A DNA stretch of 64,000 nt. Source: Variovorax paradoxus. Lineage in GTDB: Bacteria; Pseudomonadota; Gammaproteobacteria; Burkholderiales; Burkholderiaceae_C. Below the pieces are notes generated by a model, which ran no database searches, was not told the DNA's origin, and saw only the letters and a program-made list of their open reading frames with translations. Shown piece by piece: positions 52,177 through 60,925 of this stretch. The position numbers were made by a program, and so were the translations under genes. Every line of letters starts with the position of its first letter. The stretch's first letter is position 1. The DNA is taken from contig NZ_CP102931.1 of the NCBI RefSeq assembly GCF_024734665.1, positions 3,656,001-3,720,000 of the forward strand. Direction: 5' to 3'.

Positions 52177-53697
52177 ATGCAAAACGGCACCCGCCTCGCA
52201 GCAGTCGACCTGGGCTCGAACAGCTTCAGGCTTGAAATCGGACAGGTCGACCACGGCCAGATCCACCGCACTGAATATCTCAAGGAGACGGTTCGCCAGG
52301 GCAACGGCCTGGACAGCGCGCGCAACCTCACGGCCGAGGCCATGCAGCGCGGCTGGGACGCGCTCGCGCGCTTCGGTGAGCGCTTGGCCGGCTTCAAGCG
52401 TTCGCAGGTGCGGGCCGTGGCCACGCAAACGCTGCGTGAAGCGCGCAACCGTGAAGAATTCCTGCTGCGCGCACGCACCATTCTGGGCTTCGGCATCGAC
52501 GTGATCCCGGGCCGGGAAGAGGCCCGCCTCATATATCAGGGCGTAGCGCACATGCTGCCGCACACCGACGCCTCCGACAGCGAGCGCCGGCTGGTAGTCG
52601 ACATCGGCGGGCGCTCCACCGAAATGATCATCGGCCACGCCCTCGAGGCCGACCGCATGGAGTCGTACCGGGTCGGCAGCGTCGCCTGGTCGATGAAGCA
52701 CTTCGGCGAAGGCCTGTTCACCGCCAGCGCCTTCCGCGCCGCTGAAGTGGCCGCCAAGGCCGTGCTCGACGACGCCCTCGCCACATACACCCGCGACCAG
52801 TGGGACGTGGCCTACGGAGCCTCCGGCACCATCGGCGCCGTCGGCGACGTGCTGGCTGCGGCGGGTGGCGAGTCCGGCCTCGTCACGCGTGAAGGCCTCG
52901 ACTGGCTGCTCGACCGCCTGCTCAAGGCCGGTAGCGCCGACAAGCTGCGCATCGACGGCATGCGGGAAGACCGCAAGGCCGTCATCGGCGGCGGTGTGAG
53001 CGTGCTGCGCGCGGTGTTCGACCTGCTCGGCATCCAGGAAATGAAAGTCGCCCAGGGCGCTCTGCGCCACGGCGTACTCTATGAGTTGCTGGAACGCGAC
53101 GAAAGCGTGGCCGACATGCGCACCGCCACGGTGGCGCGGCTGGCCAATCGCTTCACCGTCGACACGGCCCAGGCCAAGCGAGTGGGCGAAACGGCCGCTG
53201 CGCTGTTCGTGCAGCTCTCCCCCGCCGCGCGTGGCGGCAGTACGTCGAGCCGGGCCGGCCGGGCCTTGCGCAAGCTGGGTTGGGCAGCGCAGTTGCACGA
53301 AATCGGCACGTTGATATCGCACAGCGACTACCACAAGCACGGCGCCTACATCCTCGACAACACCGACGCGCCCGGCTTCGCGGTGAACGAAATGCATGCG
53401 CTCGGCCAGTTGGTGCTGGGCCAGCGTGGCAAGCTGCGCAAGCTCGAAGCAGCACTGGACGATGAAACCTTCGTGATGCAGTTGCTGTCTCTTCGGCTCG
53501 CGGTGATCCTGTGCCACGCGCGCCGCGACCCCGACCCGCAGGCACTGCACCTCGCAGCGTTGGGCGCACGGGCTTTCACCATTGCCTGCGCGCCAGACTG
53601 GGCCGAGGCATTCCCACAATCGGCACACCTGCTGCGTGAAGAAGTGCTGGCCTGGCAGAAGACCAGCAGCTGGCGCGTCGAGCTCAGCGGCTGCTGA
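52177..53697 (+). CDS. ppx: Exopolyphosphatase
   Basis: 506-residue Ppx/GppA-family enzyme that removes terminal phosphates from polyphosphate. The ASKHA nucleotide-binding elements are visible: AAVDLGSNSFRLEIG (about 8-22), ATQTLREARNREEFL and VVDIGGRSTEMIIG. The C-terminal half is the HD-like domain (HEIGTLISHSDYHKHGAYIL). Start MQNGTRLAAV (52177). Divergent to pstS with its own Pho box, convergent with sixA-ppk. Confidence 0.93.
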   Translation: MQNGTRLAAVDLGSNSFRLEIGQVDHGQIHRTEYLKETVRQGNGLDSARNLTAEAMQRGWDALARFGERLAGFKRSQVRAVATQTLREARNREEFLLRARTILGFGIDVIPGREEARLIYQGVAHMLPHTDASDSERRLVVDIGGRSTEMIIGHALEADRMESYRVGSVAWSMKHFGEGLFTASAFRAAEVAAKAVLDDALATYTRDQWDVAYGASGTIGAVGDVLAAAGGESGLVTREGLDWLLDRLLKAGSADKLRIDGMREDRKAVIGGGVSVLRAVFDLLGIQEMKVAQGALRHGVLYELLERDESVADMRTATVARLANRFTVDTAQAKRVGETAAALFVQLSPAARGGSTSSRAGRALRKLGWAAQLHEIGTLISHSDYHKHGAYILDNTDAPGFAVNEMHALGQLVLGQRGKLRKLEAALDDETFVMQLLSLRLAVILCHARRDPDPQALHLAALGARAFTIACAPDWAEAFPQSAHLLREEVLAWQKTSSWRVELSGC

Positions 53698-53714
53698 GCA
53701 GCCTCGGTACTTAG

Positions 53715-54182
53715 TTAGAGCAGTTCCGGCGACTGCACCGTCACCACGACGGTCTGCACGTCGCCGTCGCGCTCGCGCGTGCGAATCCACCACAGCGCAC
53801 CCTTGCGCACCGGGCAGCTGTCCTGCTTGAGGCCCAGGAGCAGGGAGATAGCCTGCCCCACCGATGGCTGATGGCCAATCATCAGCACCACCGACTTGCC
53901 GTTGGGCCAGCCAGCCGCGCCGAGCAGCGCCTCTGCCGTTGTGTCGGGCGCGAGCTCCGAGCGCAGCTTGTACTTGCGGCCCAGCGCCAGCGCAGTCTGT
54001 TCGCAACGCCGCGCGGGGCTGCAGATGATGCGCGTGCCGTCCGGCAGCTGACGGTCCAGCCAAGTGGCCATCCGCTTGGCCTGCTTTTCGCCGCGCGCGG
54101 TGAGGGAGCGCTGCATGTCGTCGCAACCCTCGGTCCAGTCCTCGGCTTCGGCATGACGCCAGAAGATCAAGTCCATGGTCAT
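53715..54182 (-). CDS. sixA: Phosphohistidine phosphatase SixA
   Basis: 155-residue histidine phosphatase fold protein that dephosphorylates phosphohistidine (in E. coli on ArcB and on PtsN-type proteins). The catalytic RHAEAEDW (about residues 8-15) and MIGHQPSVGQ (second His) are present. The start is MTMDLIFWRH at 54182; MDL (54176) is possible. It begins 13 bp after the ppk stop, so the two are cotranscribed. Confidence 0.88.
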   Translation of the reverse strand: MTMDLIFWRHAEAEDWTEGCDDMQRSLTARGEKQAKRMATWLDRQLPDGTRIICSPARRCEQTALALGRKYKLRSELAPDTTAEALLGAAGWPNGKSVVLMIGHQPSVGQAISLLLGLKQDSCPVRKGALWWIRTRERDGDVQTVVVTVQSPELL

Positions 54183-54195
54183 CGTCTTTCGATCG

Positions 54196-56334
54196 TCAGT
54201 TGCTGGATGCATCTCTGAGATGCCCTCTGGATGCGTAGCGGTTCATGAGCGCGGCTTGCGCACCGTGGGCCTCGACGACGGGCGATGCGCCCGCTTCGCC
54301 CGAATGCGTATCGTGATCGACGCGCGTGTAGATGCCGTCCGCGCCCAGATCCCAGGCGTCGCGTCCGTCGTGCAGGTAGGCCACCAGGCACTCGTCGATC
54401 AGCCGCTGGCGCAGTCCTGGATCGGTCACGGGCCACGCAAGCTCGATGCGCCGCATCATGTTGCGGTTCATCCAGTCGGCGCTCGACAGGTACAGCGATT
54501 CGTCCTCGCCATTGCGGAAATAGAAGACCCGCGAATGCTCGAGGAAGCGGCCGATCACTGAGCGCACGCGGATGTTGTCGGTGAGACCTGGCACCTGTGC
54601 GGGCAGCGTGCAGGCGCCGCGCACGATCAGATCGATCTTCACGCCCTTCTGTCCCGCGCGGACCAGCGAGGCGATGATTTCGTCGTCGGTCAGCGCATTC
54701 ATCTTGGCGACGATGCGCGTCGAGTGGCCGGCCGCCGCGGCCAAACCCAGCGCATCGATCTGCGCCACGATGTTCTTGTGCAGGTCGAACGGCGCCAGCC
54801 ACATGCGGTTGAGCTTGGGCAAGCGGCTCTGGCTCGCCAGATGCACGAACACGGCCTCCATATCGGCAGTCAGCATCGGATCGGCCGTGAGGTGGCTGAT
54901 GTCGGTGTAGAGCCTGGCGGTGCGCGGGTTGTAGTTACCCGTGGACAGATGGCCGTAGCGGCGCAATTGCTTGCCCTCGCGCCGCGTCACCAGCAGCATC
55001 TTGGCGTGGGTCTTCAGGCCGACCACGCCGTACACCACCTGCGCGCCGATCGATTCAAGCATCTCGGCCCAGTTGATGTTGGCCTCTTCGTCGAAGCGCG
55101 CCTTCAGCTCCACCACCACTGTGACTTCCTTGCCACGGCGTACGGCTTCGCGCAGCAGGTCCATCATTTCCGAATCGGCACCGGTGCGGTAGATGGTCTG
55201 CTTGATCGCCAGCACCTGCGGGTCGAGCACCGCTTCGCGCAGGAAGGCCAGCACGCCCTCGAAGCTTTCGAAGGGCTGGTGAATCAGCACATCGCCGCGC
55301 TGCAGCTGCTCGAAGAACGACTGCCCGGGCGACAGCGCGACGGGGTAGGAAGCCGGATACGGCGGAAAGCGCAGTTGCGGCTCGTCGAGCAGGTCGGCCA
55401 GTTGCGTGAGCCGGGCCAGGTTGACCGGGCCATGCACGCGGTACAGCGCCTCGGGCGGCAGGTTGAACTGCGCCAGCAGGAAACTCGCAAGAGACTCGGC
55501 GCAGCTCGCGGACACTTCCAGCCGCACGGCCTGGCCATAGTGCCTGTGCTGCAGCCCCTGGCGCAACGCGGTGCGCAGGTTCTTGACGTCTTCCTCGTCC
55601 ACCGCGAGGTCGGAATGCCGGGTGACGCGGAACTGCGAGAAATCGCCCACCTCGCGCCCCGGGAACATGCTCGCGAGATGCGCGCGCACCACGCTCGACA
55701 GCGCCACGAACAGCGTCTTGCCATCCGACACCTTGGCCGGCATCTTGATCAGGCGCGGCAGCACGCGCGGCAGCTTGACGATCTGGATCGGGTTTTCGCG
55801 GCCGAAGGCGTCCTTGCCCCCCAGCCTCACGATGAAGTTGAGCGACTTGTTGGCCACCTGCGGGAACGGATGCGCCGGGTCGAGCCCGACCGGAATCAGC
55901 AGCGGGCGCACTTCGCGCTCGAAATACTCGCTGACCCACTTGCGCTGCGCCGGATTGCGCTCGCCATGCGAAATGATGCGGATGCCGTGCGTCGCAAAAG
56001 TCGGCATCAGCTCGTCGTTGTACAGCGCGTACTGGCGCGCCACGAGCTTGTGGGCCGCCTCGGCCAGCCGTTCGAACGACTCGACCGTGTAAGTGCCCTT
56101 GTGGTCCCCAGCGCTGCCCGCGATCAGGTGCGGCGCGGCGCGGACCTCGAAGAATTCATCGAGGTTCGACGAAACGATGCACAGATAGCGCAACCGCTCG
56201 ATCAGCGGCACCTCTTTGCGATGCGCCCAGTCGAGCACACGCTCGTTGAACGAAAGAATGCTGTGGTCGCGGTCCAGCAATGTGAACGTTGGTGCCGCAA
56301 CGTCGAGCGACGGATCTGCGGAGGCGGGTGACAT
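54196..56334 (-). CDS. ppk1: Polyphosphate kinase 1
   Basis: 712-residue enzyme that makes polyphosphate from ATP. Segments: LLDRDHSILSFNERVLDWA (N-terminal domain), SNLDEFFEVR, RFDEEANINWAEMLESIGAQ, the autophosphorylated His in VGLKTHAKMLLV, and HLSTGNYNPRTARLYTDIS in the C-terminal PLD-like domain. Start MSPASADPSL (56334) chosen: the frame is open further upstream, but the extra part covers the Pho box. No good Shine-Dalgarno is visible. A triple Pho half-site array lies 71-99 bp upstream. Followed by sixA. Confidence 0.95.
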   Translation of the reverse strand: MSPASADPSLDVAAPTFTLLDRDHSILSFNERVLDWAHRKEVPLIERLRYLCIVSSNLDEFFEVRAAPHLIAGSAGDHKGTYTVESFERLAEAAHKLVARQYALYNDELMPTFATHGIRIISHGERNPAQRKWVSEYFEREVRPLLIPVGLDPAHPFPQVANKSLNFIVRLGGKDAFGRENPIQIVKLPRVLPRLIKMPAKVSDGKTLFVALSSVVRAHLASMFPGREVGDFSQFRVTRHSDLAVDEEDVKNLRTALRQGLQHRHYGQAVRLEVSASCAESLASFLLAQFNLPPEALYRVHGPVNLARLTQLADLLDEPQLRFPPYPASYPVALSPGQSFFEQLQRGDVLIHQPFESFEGVLAFLREAVLDPQVLAIKQTIYRTGADSEMMDLLREAVRRGKEVTVVVELKARFDEEANINWAEMLESIGAQVVYGVVGLKTHAKMLLVTRREGKQLRRYGHLSTGNYNPRTARLYTDISHLTADPMLTADMEAVFVHLASQSRLPKLNRMWLAPFDLHKNIVAQIDALGLAAAAGHSTRIVAKMNALTDDEIIASLVRAGQKGVKIDLIVRGACTLPAQVPGLTDNIRVRSVIGRFLEHSRVFYFRNGEDESLYLSSADWMNRNMMRRIELAWPVTDPGLRQRLIDECLVAYLHDGRDAWDLGADGIYTRVDHDTHSGEAGASPVVEAHGAQAALMNRYASRGHLRDASSN

Positions 56335-56383
56335 GGGCACTGATTCTGGAGCAAGCGGCACAGGAGAACACGTAGGCTGAAAT

Positions 56384-56433
56384 ATGACAGTGTCAGCCCC
56401 TCTTGTGACAGTTCCATGACTATCTCGTGACGC
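56384..56433 (-). promoter_or_regulatory. Triple Pho box array of ppk
   Basis: On the minus strand GCGTCAC-GAGA-TAGTCAT-GGAA-CTGTCAC (56405-56433), three half-sites at exact 11-bp period, plus an extra CTGTCAT at 56384-56390 out of phase. It lies directly upstream of ppk, suggesting strong PhoB-dependent expression. Half-sites match 5, 5 and 6 of 7. Confidence 0.65.
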
Positions 56434-56513
56434 CTCTGAGCCAGTCGCATGCTGGCTGGCAGCGCCAAGCGTAGAAGCGGGCGGCCCGGCTTCGGGCCGG
56501 TCGGCCGCCGGCT

Positions 56514-57401
56514 TCATGCGCCCAGAAAGTGCTTGCGGTAGCGCGCCGGCAGATCGTCGATGCGCATCAGCATCGGCAGGTCGGCGGCGTTGAAATCCGG
56601 ATCCCAGGCGGGCGCCCCAAGCACCTTTGCGCCCAGGCGCAGGTAGCCCTTGATGAGCGCCGGCGGCTCCACGTCGAGCGTGCTGTCGAGTCGCTCGACT
56701 GGCAAGGGCAGGCGGGGTTGCACCTGATACTGGATCGGTGCCATGTGCTTGGCCGACACCTGGCGCCAGATGCTGGCTGCGGCGTCGCCGTTCGTGACAC
56801 CGTTGTGTGACATCGGAATACTTGCGCAACCGATCATCGTGTCCAGCTTGTTGCGGTGCATGAAGCCAGCCAGCGCACCCCAGAGTGCGAGGATCACGCC
56901 GCCCTGGCGGTGGTCGGGATGCACGCAGCTGCGGCCCAGCTCGACCATGCGCTCGCGCAGGTCGCGCAGGCGGGTGAGGTCGAATTCAGTATCGCTGTAG
57001 GTGCTGCCGACGCGGCGGGCCTGGGCAGGCGTGAGTACGCGATAGGTGCCGATGACCTGCTGGGTCAGTTCGTCGCGCACGAGCAGGTGCTCGCAGAAGT
57101 CGTCGAACAGGTCGATGTCGTGGCCGGCCAGCGGTGACGAAACCCGGGCGCCCATTTCGCCGACGAACACGTCGTAGCGAAGGCGTTGGGCGGCACGCAC
57201 ATCGTCAAGGTGGCGGGCCCAGCCCACGGTGATGCCTTGCTTGGACTCGACGGCCGGCGGCAGGATGACAGCGGGCGCCTGGGGCACCGATGTACGGGCA
57301 GCAGCAACAACGGTAGACACACCGGTTGCAGGAGCGGGCCACAAGGCCGCGCGCAGCCCGATCTGCGAAAGCGGAAACGTCGGGTTGGGCAGTTCTTTCA
57401 T
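56514..57401 (-). CDS. OlsB-like GNAT N-acyltransferase
   Basis: 295-residue acyltransferase of the GNAT/hemolysin-like type (PF13444), as in OlsB, which adds a 3-hydroxyacyl group to ornithine for ornithine lipid synthesis. Core segments: VRAAQRLRYDVFVGEMGARV, HDIDLFDDFCEHLLVRDELT, VIGTYRVLTPAQARRVG and ELGRSCVHPDHRQGGVILALWGAL. Start MKELPNPTFP (57401). N-terminal 60 residues are Ala/Pro/Val-rich. Ornithine lipids replace phospholipids under phosphate starvation; position next to ppk fits, though no convincing Pho box was seen here. Alternative: another N-acyl amino acid synthase. Confidence 0.65.
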   Translation of the reverse strand: MKELPNPTFPLSQIGLRAALWPAPATGVSTVVAAARTSVPQAPAVILPPAVESKQGITVGWARHLDDVRAAQRLRYDVFVGEMGARVSSPLAGHDIDLFDDFCEHLLVRDELTQQVIGTYRVLTPAQARRVGSTYSDTEFDLTRLRDLRERMVELGRSCVHPDHRQGGVILALWGALAGFMHRNKLDTMIGCASIPMSHNGVTNGDAAASIWRQVSAKHMAPIQYQVQPRLPLPVERLDSTLDVEPPALIKGYLRLGAKVLGAPAWDPDFNAADLPMLMRIDDLPARYRKHFLGA

Positions 57402-57574
57402 GGGGAACCCTTTCTGCCGAGGGAGTCTCCGCACCTGCGATGAAGCGGGCATGTCAGGAACATTGCAGGCACGTGACGTTGTTACAGCCCAAAGCCGCCC
57501 GTGAAACGCCTGCAAACCGCTTGGCGCCGCTTCGTCGTCTAATGCGGTGGATTCGCGAAATGGAGCTTCCACCC

Positions 57575-59257
57575 ATGGCCACCACCAACGCAACCGGCAC
57601 CGACAGCAGCCGCCTTCACCAGACTTTTCCAGTCCTCAGTGACACCGAGATTGCGCGCATTGCACGCTTTGGCAGCGTTCAGCAGTTCGCACGGGGCACC
57701 AGGCTATTTACAGCAGGCGAAACCGGCCCTGGCATGTTCGTGCTGCTGAAAGGCGTTGTCGCTGTCACGCAACGCGACGGCCTCGGCCATGTGGTGCCGA
57801 TCGTGCGGCAGGGTCCAGGCGAATTCCTGGCCGAAGTCGGCCAGCTGAGCGGCCGCCCTGCCCTGGTCGACGGCCACGCCGACGAAGACGTCGAAGCGCT
57901 GCTCGTATCACCCGCGCAACTGCGCGCGCTACTGGTGGCCGAAGCCGACTTGGGCGAGCGCATCACCCGCGCGCTGATCTTGCGGCGCGTGGCGCTGATC
58001 GAGTCCGGCGCCAGCGGCCCGGTGCTGATCGGCCAGCCGCAGTCGCCCGACATGGCGCGGCTGGAAAACTTCCTTCGCCGCAACGGCTATCCATATCACT
58101 TGGTCGACGCCGCCGAAGACCCCGATGCGGCTGCGTTGCTCGCGCAGTACGGCGCCAGCAAACTGCTGGCCGTGTGCCCCGACGGCTCGGTGCTGGTCAA
58201 CCCGGCCGACGAGGCGCTGGCGCGCTGCCTCGGCATGGTCGACACCGCCGAGCGCAACGAGCTGTTCGACGTGGCCGTTGTCGGCGCCGGGCCGGCCGGC
58301 TTGGCAACTGCGGTCTACGCTGCCTCGGAAGGCCTGCGCGTGATCGTGCTCGACTGCCGCGCCTTCGGCGGCCAAGCCGGCGCCAGCGCGCGCATTGAAA
58401 ACTATCTGGGCTTTCCGACCGGCATTTCGGGGCAGGCGCTCGCGGGGCGCGCATTCGTGCAGGCGCAGAAGTTCGGTGTCGAGATGCTGATTCCGGCCAA
58501 GGTCGTGTCACTCGACTGCTCGCGCGAAAACCCGCTCGAAAGCCTGGCCATTGCGCTGGCCGACGGCCGCACGATCCACGCGCGCACGGTGGTCATCGCC
58601 AGCGGCGCACGCTACCGCCGCCCCGATGTTCCACGCCTCGCCGAATTCGAAGGCCGCGGTGTCTGGTACTGGGCGTCGGCCATCGAGGCGAAGATCTGCT
58701 CGCAGCAAGAAGTGGCGCTGGTCGGCGGCGGCAACTCGGCCGGCCAGGCCGCTGTGTTCCTGTCGCGCCACGCGGCCAAGGTCAACGTGCTGGTGCGCGG
58801 GCCGTCGCTGGCGGCCAGCATGTCGCGCTACCTGATCGACCGCATCGAGGCCACACCGAACATCTCGCTGCAGCCGCACACCGAGCTCGTGCGCCTGCAT
58901 GGCGGCTCGGACGAAGGCCTCACCGGCGCGACATGGCGCTGTCACACCTCAGGCAACGAACACGACTGCGCGGCGCGCAACATCTTCCTGTTCGTGGGTG
59001 CGGAGCCTGAGACTTCATGGCTCGACGGCTGCGGCGTGGCGGTCGACAAGCACGGCTTCGTGCTGACCGGCGCCGCAGCCAGCAGCGGCTTTCCGGCGCG
59101 GCCGTCCACGGCGCTCGAATCGAGCGTATCGGGCGTGTTCGCCGTGGGCGATGTGCGCTCGGGCTCGGTCAAGCGTGTGGGCGGGGCCATTGGTGAAGGA
59201 GCGGCCGCGGTCGCGCTGATTCATCAGCACCTGTCGCAGGCCTCGGCGGTAGCCTGA
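57575..59257 (+). CDS. cNMP-domain flavoprotein, thioredoxin reductase-like without CXXC
   Basis: 560 residues in three parts. Residues 20-140 are a cyclic-nucleotide-binding-like domain (GTRLFTAGETGPGMFVLLKG). Residues 150-225 look like a glutaredoxin-type fold with SPDM in place of the CXXC. Residues 230-555 are a thioredoxin-reductase-type flavoprotein with FAD motif VAVVGAGPAGLATAVYAASEG and NAD(P) motif EVALVGGGNSAGQAAVF, ending GVFAVGDVRSGSVKRV. Where true reductases have CAxC the sequence reads WYWASAIEAKIC (single Cys375), so it cannot reduce thioredoxin in the usual way. Start 57575 with GGAG ten bases upstream. Followed at 43 bp by a UBP zinc finger gene. Confidence 0.82.
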   Translation: MATTNATGTDSSRLHQTFPVLSDTEIARIARFGSVQQFARGTRLFTAGETGPGMFVLLKGVVAVTQRDGLGHVVPIVRQGPGEFLAEVGQLSGRPALVDGHADEDVEALLVSPAQLRALLVAEADLGERITRALILRRVALIESGASGPVLIGQPQSPDMARLENFLRRNGYPYHLVDAAEDPDAAALLAQYGASKLLAVCPDGSVLVNPADEALARCLGMVDTAERNELFDVAVVGAGPAGLATAVYAASEGLRVIVLDCRAFGGQAGASARIENYLGFPTGISGQALAGRAFVQAQKFGVEMLIPAKVVSLDCSRENPLESLAIALADGRTIHARTVVIASGARYRRPDVPRLAEFEGRGVWYWASAIEAKICSQQEVALVGGGNSAGQAAVFLSRHAAKVNVLVRGPSLAASMSRYLIDRIEATPNISLQPHTELVRLHGGSDEGLTGATWRCHTSGNEHDCAARNIFLFVGAEPETSWLDGCGVAVDKHGFVLTGAAASSGFPARPSTALESSVSGVFAVGDVRSGSVKRVGGAIGEGAAAVALIHQHLSQASAVA

Positions 59258-59300
59258 GGCGCGCTCAATCAATCCATCGTCAAGACAAAGGAGCCCCACG

Positions 59301-59573
59301 TTGCCCATCAAACCCTGCGACCACGTGCCCGCCGAGATCGCGCAGCCCCATGACCAGCACGGCCAACGCGGCTGCGAAGACTGCCTGAAGACCGGCGACA
59401 CCTGGGTCCACCTTCGCCTGTGCGTGCACTGCGGCCATGTGGGCTGCTGCGATTCGTCGAAGAACCGTCATGCAACAAGGCATTCGCACGCCGAAGGCCA
59501 CCCCGTCATCCAGTCGCTCGAGCCTGGCGAAGACTGGATGTGGTGCAACGTGCACGAGAAGCAGGTCGGCTGA
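59301..59573 (+). CDS. UBP-type zinc finger protein
   Basis: 90-residue protein that is almost entirely a zf-UBP domain, the ubiquitin-C-terminus-binding fold of eukaryotic deubiquitinases. Zinc ligands: CDH (about 6-8), CEDC (25-28), CVHCGHVGCCDS and HATRHSHAEGH, plus the WMWC tail. Start is TTG at 59301 with a strong AAAGGAG eight bases upstream (59287-59293); no ATG is available. Bacteria have no ubiquitin of the usual kind, so the ligand is unknown. It lies 43 bp after the flavoprotein gene, probably cotranscribed. Confidence 0.82.
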   Translation: MPIKPCDHVPAEIAQPHDQHGQRGCEDCLKTGDTWVHLRLCVHCGHVGCCDSSKNRHATRHSHAEGHPVIQSLEPGEDWMWCNVHEKQVG

Positions 59574-59677
59574 GGTCCCGCCGAGCAGATTGCTGCGAAT
59601 TCCCGCGCCTGCACGCGTTTGAACTCGCACGTATAAGCTGCCGGGCTCGCATCACATCCACAGGAGTGCCAGACAAC

Positions 59678-60382
59678 ATGCCTGCATCGCCCATCGAGGT
59701 CTATTCGTGGCCCACGCCGAACGGCCACAAGGTTCACATCATGCTGGAGGAGTGCGGCCTGCCCTACCACGCGCACCCCGTGAACATCGGTAAGGGCGAC
59801 CAGTTCGCGCCCGACTTCCTGCAGATCAGCCCCAACAACAAGATCCCCGCCATCATCGACCCCGACGGTCCGGACGGCAAGCCGATCTCGCTCTTCGAGT
59901 CAGGCGCCATCCTCGTCTACCTCGCGGGCAAGACCGGCAAGTTTCTGCCCACCGGCGACCGTGAGCGCTACGACGTGCTGCAGTGGCTCATGTTCCAGAT
60001 GGGTGGCGTCGGCCCGATGCTCGGTCAGGCGCATCACTTCCGCCTGTACGCGCCCGAGAAGGTCGCCTATGCGATCGACCGGTACAGCAACGAGGCCAAG
60101 CGCCTCTACGGCGTGATCGACAAGCAGTTGTCGAAGAACAAGTTCATTGCCGGCAAGAGCTATTCGATTGCCGATATCGCCATCTTCCCGTGGCTGCGCA
60201 GCTGGGAAAACCAGGGCATCACCCTCACCGACTTTCCGCGCCTGAAGGACTGGTTCGACGGCATCGCTGCACGTCCGGCCGTGCAGCGCGGCGTGAAGGT
60301 GCTGGCCGATCTGCGCCAGCCGATCACCGGCGATAAAGAACGCGAGATTCTTTTCGGCAAAACGCAGTACGAGAAACGCTGA
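59678..60382 (+). CDS. Glutathione S-transferase, YfcG/YghU-like
   Basis: 234-residue GST-fold protein close to the nu-class disulphide-bond oxidoreductases YfcG and YghU. N-terminal thioredoxin-like domain with [20 protein letters not shown] and the glutathione-binding NNKIPAIID and [14 protein letters not shown]-terminal helical domain with [19 protein letters not shown]. Start 59678 with CAGGAG upstream. 104 bp after the UBP gene; may share a redox role with the two upstream genes. Confidence 0.9.
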   Translation: MPASPIEVYSWPTPNGHKVHIMLEECGLPYHAHPVNIGKGDQFAPDFLQISPNNKIPAIIDPDGPDGKPISLFESGAILVYLAGKTGKFLPTGDRERYDVLQWLMFQMGGVGPMLGQAHHFRLYAPEKVAYAIDRYSNEAKRLYGVIDKQLSKNKFIAGKSYSIADIAIFPWLRSWENQGITLTDFPRLKDWFDGIAARPAVQRGVKVLADLRQPITGDKEREILFGKTQYEKR

Positions 60383-60416
60383 CTGAGAAACTTCGGAAAC
60401 CGGCCAATATCCGGGC

Positions 60417-60422
60417 TAGAAT
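60417..60422 (+). promoter_or_regulatory. -10 of tRNA-Pro
   Basis: TAGAAT ends 11 bp before the tRNA 5' end. No strong -35 is visible. The same hexamer recurs at 60600-60605, upstream of tRNA-Arg. Confidence 0.45.
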
Positions 60423-60433
60423 AGAAGGCTTGT

Positions 60434-60510
<77 letters not shown>

Positions 60511-60520
60511 TAAAAATGAA

Positions 60521-60555
60521 ATGCACACAGTCACCAGCGGGCTGTGTGCATTTTT
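60521..60555 (+). terminator. Intrinsic terminator after tRNA-Pro
   Basis: Perfect 10-bp stem ATGCACACAG / CTGTGTGCAT with an 11-base loop and TTTTT at 60551-60555. Confidence 0.9.
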
Positions 60556-60674
60556 CGTTTTGGATCGTGGAGTGCAGCGAGCCGAGGTGTGGAACTCGGT
60601 AGAATCCGCCGCTGCTGCTTAAGAGAAAAAGCTCCTAAGTCATTGATTTTCTTGGCTTCTCTCCAGCCTGAAAT

Positions 60675-60751
60675 CTGCCCGTAGCTCAGTTGGATAGAGC
60701 ACCTGCCTTCTAAGCAGGTTGTCGGGGGTTCGATCCCCTCCGGGCAGGCCA
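60675..60751 (+). tRNA. tRNA-Arg (anticodon UCU), integration site
   Basis: 77 nt with encoded CCA. Acceptor CTGCCCG / CGGGCAG, D arm GCTC ... GAGC, anticodon arm CCTGC-CTTCTAA-GCAGG with TCT, T arm GGGGG-TTCGATC-CCCTC. An integrase gene begins 174 bp downstream, the standard layout when an element uses the tRNA 3' end as attB. No second copy of the 3' segment was seen up to 64000. Confidence 0.95.
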
Positions 60752-60759
60752 ATCCAGTC

Positions 60760-60834
60760 CTCCACGAAGCCCCACAAGGCTCCACGAGCACCCACTATCC
60801 CTCTGCAGAAGCCCTTCCTTTTGCTCCACGAGCA
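60760..60834. repeat. Short direct repeats between tRNA-Arg and integrase
   Basis: GCTCCACGAGCA occurs twice (60779-60790 and 60823-60834, 44 bp apart), and a related CTCCACGAAGC lies at 60760-60770. They are candidates for integrase arm-binding sites. Confidence 0.45.
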
Positions 60835-60866
60835 ACCACGATGAACCGGTGAGATTCATCAATCTT

Positions 60867-60925
60867 GGGGGAACAAACGGGGGAACGGGTACAGTTTCGA
60901 CCCCTGTCGTCGAATTTGTTCCCCC
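60867..60925. repeat. 11-bp inverted repeat flanking the integrase start
   Basis: GGGGGAACAAA (60867-60877) and TTTGTTCCCCC (60915-60925), a perfect 11-bp inverted repeat; the second arm abuts the integrase ATG at 60926. A third GGGGGAAC is at 60879-60886. No Shine-Dalgarno is present before the ATG. Confidence 0.7.

Noticed and set aside
57402..57574. Pho box between the OlsB-like gene and the flavoprotein
   Set aside because: Only a weak ACGTCAC half-site with no properly spaced partner.
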